Below, piece by piece: positions 59,309 through 64,000 of a DNA stretch of 64,000 bases. The notes beneath the pieces were generated by a model. That model did no database searches. It was given only the letters and a program-made list of their open reading frames with translations, and was not told where the DNA came from. Numbering within the stretch: position 1 is the first letter of the stretch; each line of letters begins with the position of its first letter. The position numbers were made by a program, and so were the translations under genes. Origin of the DNA: Cadophora sp. MPI-SDFR-AT-0126 (Eukaryota > Ascomycota > Leotiomycetes > Helotiales > Ploettnerulaceae); contig JAGMVK010000003.1 in NCBI GenBank assembly GCA_020747065.1, forward strand, positions 3,410,001 to 3,474,000, in the 5' to 3' direction.

Positions 59309-60754
59309 TTACGATATATACACTTTCTTCAACCCTTCCACCCTAACCACCTCCCCGGTCCTCAAATCCTTCACAGAGCCCTTCTCCACGCCCGCCTTCC
59401 GACTATACTCCTCCAGTCTATGCAGTCCGTACACACAACCATTCGGTAACAAAACCAGGTCGCTCTCGACGTGTGAGGTGGTGTGATGTGCGTACGGCAC
59501 GTTGCGAGCAAGGTCGTTGAGTTCCGTCGAGCAGATAGGACAGACGGATGTGGTTAGAGAGGAGGAGGACGTTGGTGAGATGGAGGAGAGTGTGGAGTGG
59601 GGGTGCGTGGAGTGGCATGAGGGTGTTTTGAGGGCGGAGAGACCGGCGGAGAGGGCGATGTGGAGGAGGGGGACGGAGGGGAGGGAGAGGAGTGTGTTGT
59701 GGGTTTGGGTGAAGATGTCGGAGAGGACGTGCCAGCGAGCAGGGCTGTAGAGATCCTAGGGGGGTAAATTATTAGTATATGTATTCCTGCGAGTCCGTTT
59801 TGTCACATAGGCGTTGTGCCTGAGTAGAAGAGAGCTGGACATACCGCATATGCTTCAGCCCTTGTGCCAGGTGGAAAAGCCAGTAATCCGCATGCTTGTT
59901 GCACTTCCTTCGGGTAGCTCTCTCGGAACGGGAGAAGGTACTTTTTGGCGTGGGCTATAGATTCGAGTAGTTTGGCTTGGTCTTGTGTCCGCACAAGTTC
60001 GATGTATTGTTGGAAGCGGAGCATGAATTCAAGATTACTCTGGCAGGTACTTGTTAGCAATGGGGTTCTGCCGTAGATATACTTGAGAGCTGTATGAATG
60101 AAGGAGAAACATACCTCCATCCTCCTCAAATCCTTCTTATTCTCATTACACCACGCCAACGCCTCAGTAACCCTCCCATTCAACAGACTCTCCCTCACCC
60201 TACCCATTTGTACAAAAGTCTCTACATCCACCAAATCCTCAATGCCCTTCTCCCTCGCCAACGCCCCTGCACTCTCCTTATAACCATTACGCAGCAGATA
60301 GTCGACCAGCAACCTATCCAGACGGGTCCGACTCCACTCCTCATACTTTACATCATCCAGACTCTGCATACCATATAGCTCTCCCAGATGCCGTATCCGA
60401 CTTGCACTTTGCTGGTGTAAACGTGCTTCTTCTTCTGCACACGAGGCGAGTTTGCGCTTTAGGCCGCGCATCCGCGAGAGCATGGAGTCGACATTCTTGA
60501 GGATGTCGGCAGGGGAGGAGGCGGTGGGTGATTGGGAGGCGACGCCGGTTTCGCGGAGGAGGGTCTTGACGGATGTGGATTCTTTTTCGACGTTGAAGTG
60601 GGCGACTTTGAAGTTTTTGCGGAGGAGCTCGAAGGGGAGGCGGAGGAGGGGTTGATCCTGTTGTTGTTAGATTGTGAGAAGAGGTAGTTGGGAGGCTGCG
60701 TACGAGGATGAGGTGGGTTTCTGGGTTTAGTTTGGAGGTTATGTGGTCGGCCAT
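59309..60754 (-). CDS. GID9/Fyv10-like subunit of GID/CTLH ubiquitin ligase
   Basis: RING-like subunit of the multi-protein ligase that degrades gluconeogenic enzymes when glucose returns; MAEA is the animal counterpart. Exons are 60754-60704, 60657-60115, 60039-59845 and 59755-59309; introns are 46, 75 and 89 bp; 411 aa, the usual length. Order: N-terminal helix; LisH ([20 protein letters not shown]); CTLH ([20 protein letters not shown]); CRA ([32 protein letters not shown]); and a degenerate RING-Gid with Cys335 and Cys338 in [11 protein letters not shown] followed by [14 protein letters not shown]. All landmarks are in the expected order, so the call is firm. Confidence 0.95.
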
Positions 60755-63266
60755 GGTTGAAGCATCCGATTGTTGTTATGACGTTTGAGATATGGTGTAA
60801 ATTATTAAATTCGGCACCTGAGAAGACAGTTCTTTCCGTCTGTCTGAAGAGTTGTGGTCGTGTGGTGAAATGTGGCAGGGTGACTTAGGACATTCAACAG
60901 CTACTTGAGCTCTGGCTGTCGTGAAGCACGGCATGGCCAATCCGGCTTCGGTTGTGATAACCGATAAGAGGGGTGAATTTAGCACACAATCTATTCAAGA
61001 TCTTCGGTGTCAAGAGCACAGAAGGGACATTGAATGTTGGAATGGACTCTCATATTCTTAACGGAAGGCAATCTGGAGCATCTGAATGTAGTTTGCAGAT
61101 ATTGGACGTTACAACATTGGTCCCAGCTCTTCCGAAAGCATGAGATTGAACAAGTCACCAGTACTACGATCAGGAGGGCATCAGAATTCAGTATTCAAGG
61201 CAAAGCTGTATGTAAACTGCTTCAAAATCTATATATGATCGAGTAGAAAATAGAGCTTCTCATCGAATTGGATTGTGCCCTTTAGATTTCTCTGATTGTA
61301 CTCAATGCGTAGACTGTCCGTACAGGGAGGTACTAAGTCCGTCCATCTAGGCCTTATTAATCCAGATGTCCCCAAATTCCCTTCCAGGTCCACAACTGAT
61401 CATGCTGGACATGGACATGTTCTCTACTATTATTTCTTGCTCCATTAAGTGGTACATTCTGAAGGCTGTAGAGAGTATGCCTTGGTGCATGTTCAATGAG
61501 GCTGGAACTTCTTTCCCAGCCACCCCTCTTTTTCTAGCCACACCTGGTTTCGGCTGGAGGATGCTCGACATACCGAGTAGAACAAACCGCAATCGAGATG
61601 ACATGCATATAATCCAGTTGTCTTCTTTTGTCGATAGCTATGTAGTTACCTAGTCTTTATGAAAGAATGAAGAGTAACTAGCGATGACCTGTCTTGAAGA
61701 TGATAATGAAATTCACCACACCCAAAAGTCTTCCTTCACCCCTCCATGTATGTATGTACTGATTGATTCGAGCGCCCTTGCCCTCCCCTCCTTTGGCTTT
61801 GCCGAATCAAATCTGACGACTGCGCTTGGAACAATTCGGACTAGCGTGGTTGGGCTACCACACCAAAAAGAGCTGGATCTTCGAACAGACACCTGATCTC
61901 TCCCACGTGAAAGATTCTCCTCCTCTTTTCAACATATCAAGCCAACTTCGAGCCCATCCATCTTGACTTTAAGACTTCGAGAGGGTGTGCAAGGTGCCTT
62001 GTCTCCTCCGTTATCGATCAATCAGCTTCGTCTTCACACCTCTTTCCTCCCTTGTCGTTGGGCTAAATCGTGCCTCCCGTCCAAGCTCGTGATCTCAGGT
62101 CACGACCTCGTGGTCTGCTGATCAATTCTTCCCTCGACCATCCCCACGACCCTCAACCCCGAAGAATATCGACTTGATTGTCTCCTTACGCTTGAATAAG
62201 AGTCTTGATCGTTCTCTTGCACTTTTCCGATCGTTGCATCAGCAAAATTCGGTCGTGGTGCATCGAATATCAGTCGCGTCGCATACAAAAGGACAAGAAA
62301 CCATACAGACGGCAAGACTCGGATCCACGAGTTCAATAGATAACCAGGTAAGCACGCGCATTCCTATGAATGTCCTCCAATTCTTGCTGCTCTCTTTTCG
62401 TCGTGCCTTACCGGCCCTCCTTTGCCTCACTCGAATATCCTCGGCCACTTGTGCAACATGGCTCTGGTCAAAGTTGCAGCAGTGGTCCATTCCCACGCGA
62501 CCCTTGTGGTCACGATCCCTCTCGTTAGGTGCTCCAATGCCCGGACATCACCGCGTCGCCTGTTGGCCCAAATCAACGCGTTTCGTCCGGGCTCTGTCAC
62601 CGGATCGCAAACACCCCGACCTGCTTCCTCCCTTCAAATGTCACATCACGCTGTGAATACATTGACTCTGTACTGCACTGCCAGTCAAACAATGTCTCTG
62701 TTTGCGCAAAATAGCAGTAGCAGTAGCAGCAGCATCCACCAGCTCTACGATTCAAGGCGGGTGGGCAGGGCTCGGCTCCTATTGTACCTCGCCAGCGCGT
62801 CGTTACTCTGCCATGGGAATGAGAATGACCTGTCGGCAACCCCTCCACGGGCAGTGGACAGCCATCTCATCATTCCTTCCGCCGTCAGCGCATGAATAGA
62901 CTGCAAAGCAATGTGGTACCTCATCTGCAATGACACGTGCTGACCTTGTAGGTACAACTGCGTAGGGTACAAAAACGTTCATCGCGACAGAAGAATTCGA
63001 ACGAACTACTGCAGCGGAGCGCTTCGAGAACCCCCCATCGGTGCAATTCAAGAAGACTTCTCACGAATTAGGGACCGCAGTACTTCGACTCGTTGTACTT
63101 GTGCAAAGGTCGGTAGAACACGTCATCTGTCGCTCCAACAGAACAGCTTCAGCCTTAAAATCTTCCTGCCAACCTCTCGAGGTCATCTGCGCCTCTCGGA
63201 TCCCATACCCCTCCTCTCTACGAATCATATCGCAAGGCCCGTCACGAGTTAGGCAGACCGGCCAAG
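60755..63266. other. Intergenic, long leader region of bHLH gene
   Basis: 2.5 kb. From about 61900 the plus strand is CT-rich, as in fungal promoters and leaders. A good donor (CCAG|GTAAGC) at 62349 could start a 5' UTR intron, with no certain acceptor. A CACGTG core (GACACGTGC) at about 62932 is an E-box, the site expected for the encoded factor. A short minus-strand frame at 61347-61604 is not convincing. Confidence 0.45.
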
Positions 63267-64000
63267 ATGTCTGACATGGATCTTGAACACTCAGGCTTGC
63301 AAGAGGTTGCGAACGCTATGCGCGGCGACGACGGCTCTCAGAAGCGAAAGCGCGATTCGGAATCAGCTGATGACACGCGACGAGGTGGTAACAAGCGTAT
63401 CTCGCCCAACAGCAAAGATCAGCAGGACGTTGAGGCCCTCCAAGATTATAACCTCCACCAAGGAGGCCATCTTGACCACAACGGTGAGCATGCATCTACT
63501 GCTGCAGCTGCTCTTGCTGGTATCTACCCTACTATGACGGTTCCCCAACCTACCGACGTCTCATTCGCTACTCAAGGTTCCGACGGCGATCGCAACGATT
63601 CCTTCATGGATAACAGCCAGCAAGACTCGATGGTGTATGGAGAGAGCAATGTGCACTCTGGCAGAGTGAGCAAGCCAGCAGTTGGTTCTGATGAGTGGCA
63701 CAAGGTCCGCAAGGATAATCATAAGGAGGGTAAGTTGCATTTTTCTCCATCCGGTTGGGCATAGCACTGATAAGACATTTAGTTGAGCGTCGTCGCAGAG
63801 AGACCATCAACGAGGGTATCAACGAGTTGGCTAAGATCGTCCCTGGTTGTGAGAAGAACAAAGGTTCGATCCTCCAACGTGCTGTCCAATTCATCACACA
63901 ATTGAAGGAGAACGAAACCCAGAACATTGAAAAGTGGACTTTGGAGAAGCTCCTTACCGAACAAGCTATTGCCGAGCTCAGCGCCAGCAATGATAAGTTG
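63267..64000 (+). CDS. Cbf1-type bHLH transcription factor, N-terminal part (cut by right edge)
   Basis: Sequence-specific nuclear factor related to yeast Cbf1, which binds CACGTG and serves sulfur-amino-acid gene control and centromeres. Exons 63267-63729 and 63783-64000+ are joined by a 53 bp intron inside the basic region; 227 residues are visible. The N-terminal about 140 residues are acidic and disordered. The basic region has the E-box-reading trio His152, Glu156, Arg160 (NHKEVERRRRETINEGINEL). Helix 2 follows (KGSILQRAVQFITQLKENET) and then a coiled coil (EKLLTEQAIAELSASNDKL) that leaves the window open. The Cbf1 call rests on the basic region and helices. Confidence 0.9.

Noticed and set aside
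1..64000. tRNA, rRNA, CRISPR and intact transposons
   Set aside because: I scanned for B-box-like words, 5S-like starts, regularly spaced repeats and transposase or reverse-transcriptase motifs and found none. A covariance-model search could still reveal a tRNA or snoRNA.

Overview
The window is nuclear DNA of a filamentous ascomycete (Pezizomycotina). The genes carry short introns, mostly 46-110 bp, with GT..AG ends and CTAAC-like branch sites. The gene set fits: STE3-type pheromone receptor, DUF1996 secreted protein, plant-cell-wall glycosidases, a C2H2/Fungal_trans regulator and a GID-complex subunit. A Leotiomycete-like host seems plausible but cannot be proven from this sequence. I resolved 17 well-supported protein genes, two more hypothetical genes and some weak candidates. 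For every multi-exon model the reading phase was checked across each junction.

Left part (about 2.1-15.9 kb): a compact carbohydrate-catabolism cluster. It holds a GH78 alpha-L-rhamnosidase, a divergently transcribed MFS sugar porter, a GH43 glycosidase, a GH3/PA14 beta-glucosidase and a C2H2 + Fungal_trans regulator divergent from the GH3 gene. None of the three hydrolases has a visible signal peptide, so the cluster looks built to import a glycoside and trim it inside the cell. The promoters of the GH43 gene and of the GH3/regulator pair carry dense copies of GTCCACT/AGTGGAC (10 exact copies in about 720 bp). I propose this as the operator of the resident regulator. It is the best candidate in the window for an undescribed system.

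Middle part (17-43 kb): a secreted histidine-phosphatase-family protein lacking canonical catalytic residues; the STE3 pheromone receptor; an HSL-type alpha/beta hydrolase; a coiled-coil membrane protein; a cytochrome P450; a secreted M28 aminopeptidase; a four-TM protein built by exon duplication; a tRNA-dihydrouridine synthase; and a large disordered Bni4-like protein with two protein phosphatase 1 docking motifs. A roughly 7.8 kb gene-free stretch follows (43.0-50.8 kb), upstream of the Bni4-like gene.

Right part (50.8-64 kb): a secreted GH43-fold protein; a small four-TM protein; a seven-exon DUF1996 secreted protein; the GID9/Fyv10 subunit of the GID/CTLH ubiquitin ligase; and, cut by the right edge, a Cbf1-type bHLH factor. 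I see no rRNA, tRNA, CRISPR array or intact transposon.
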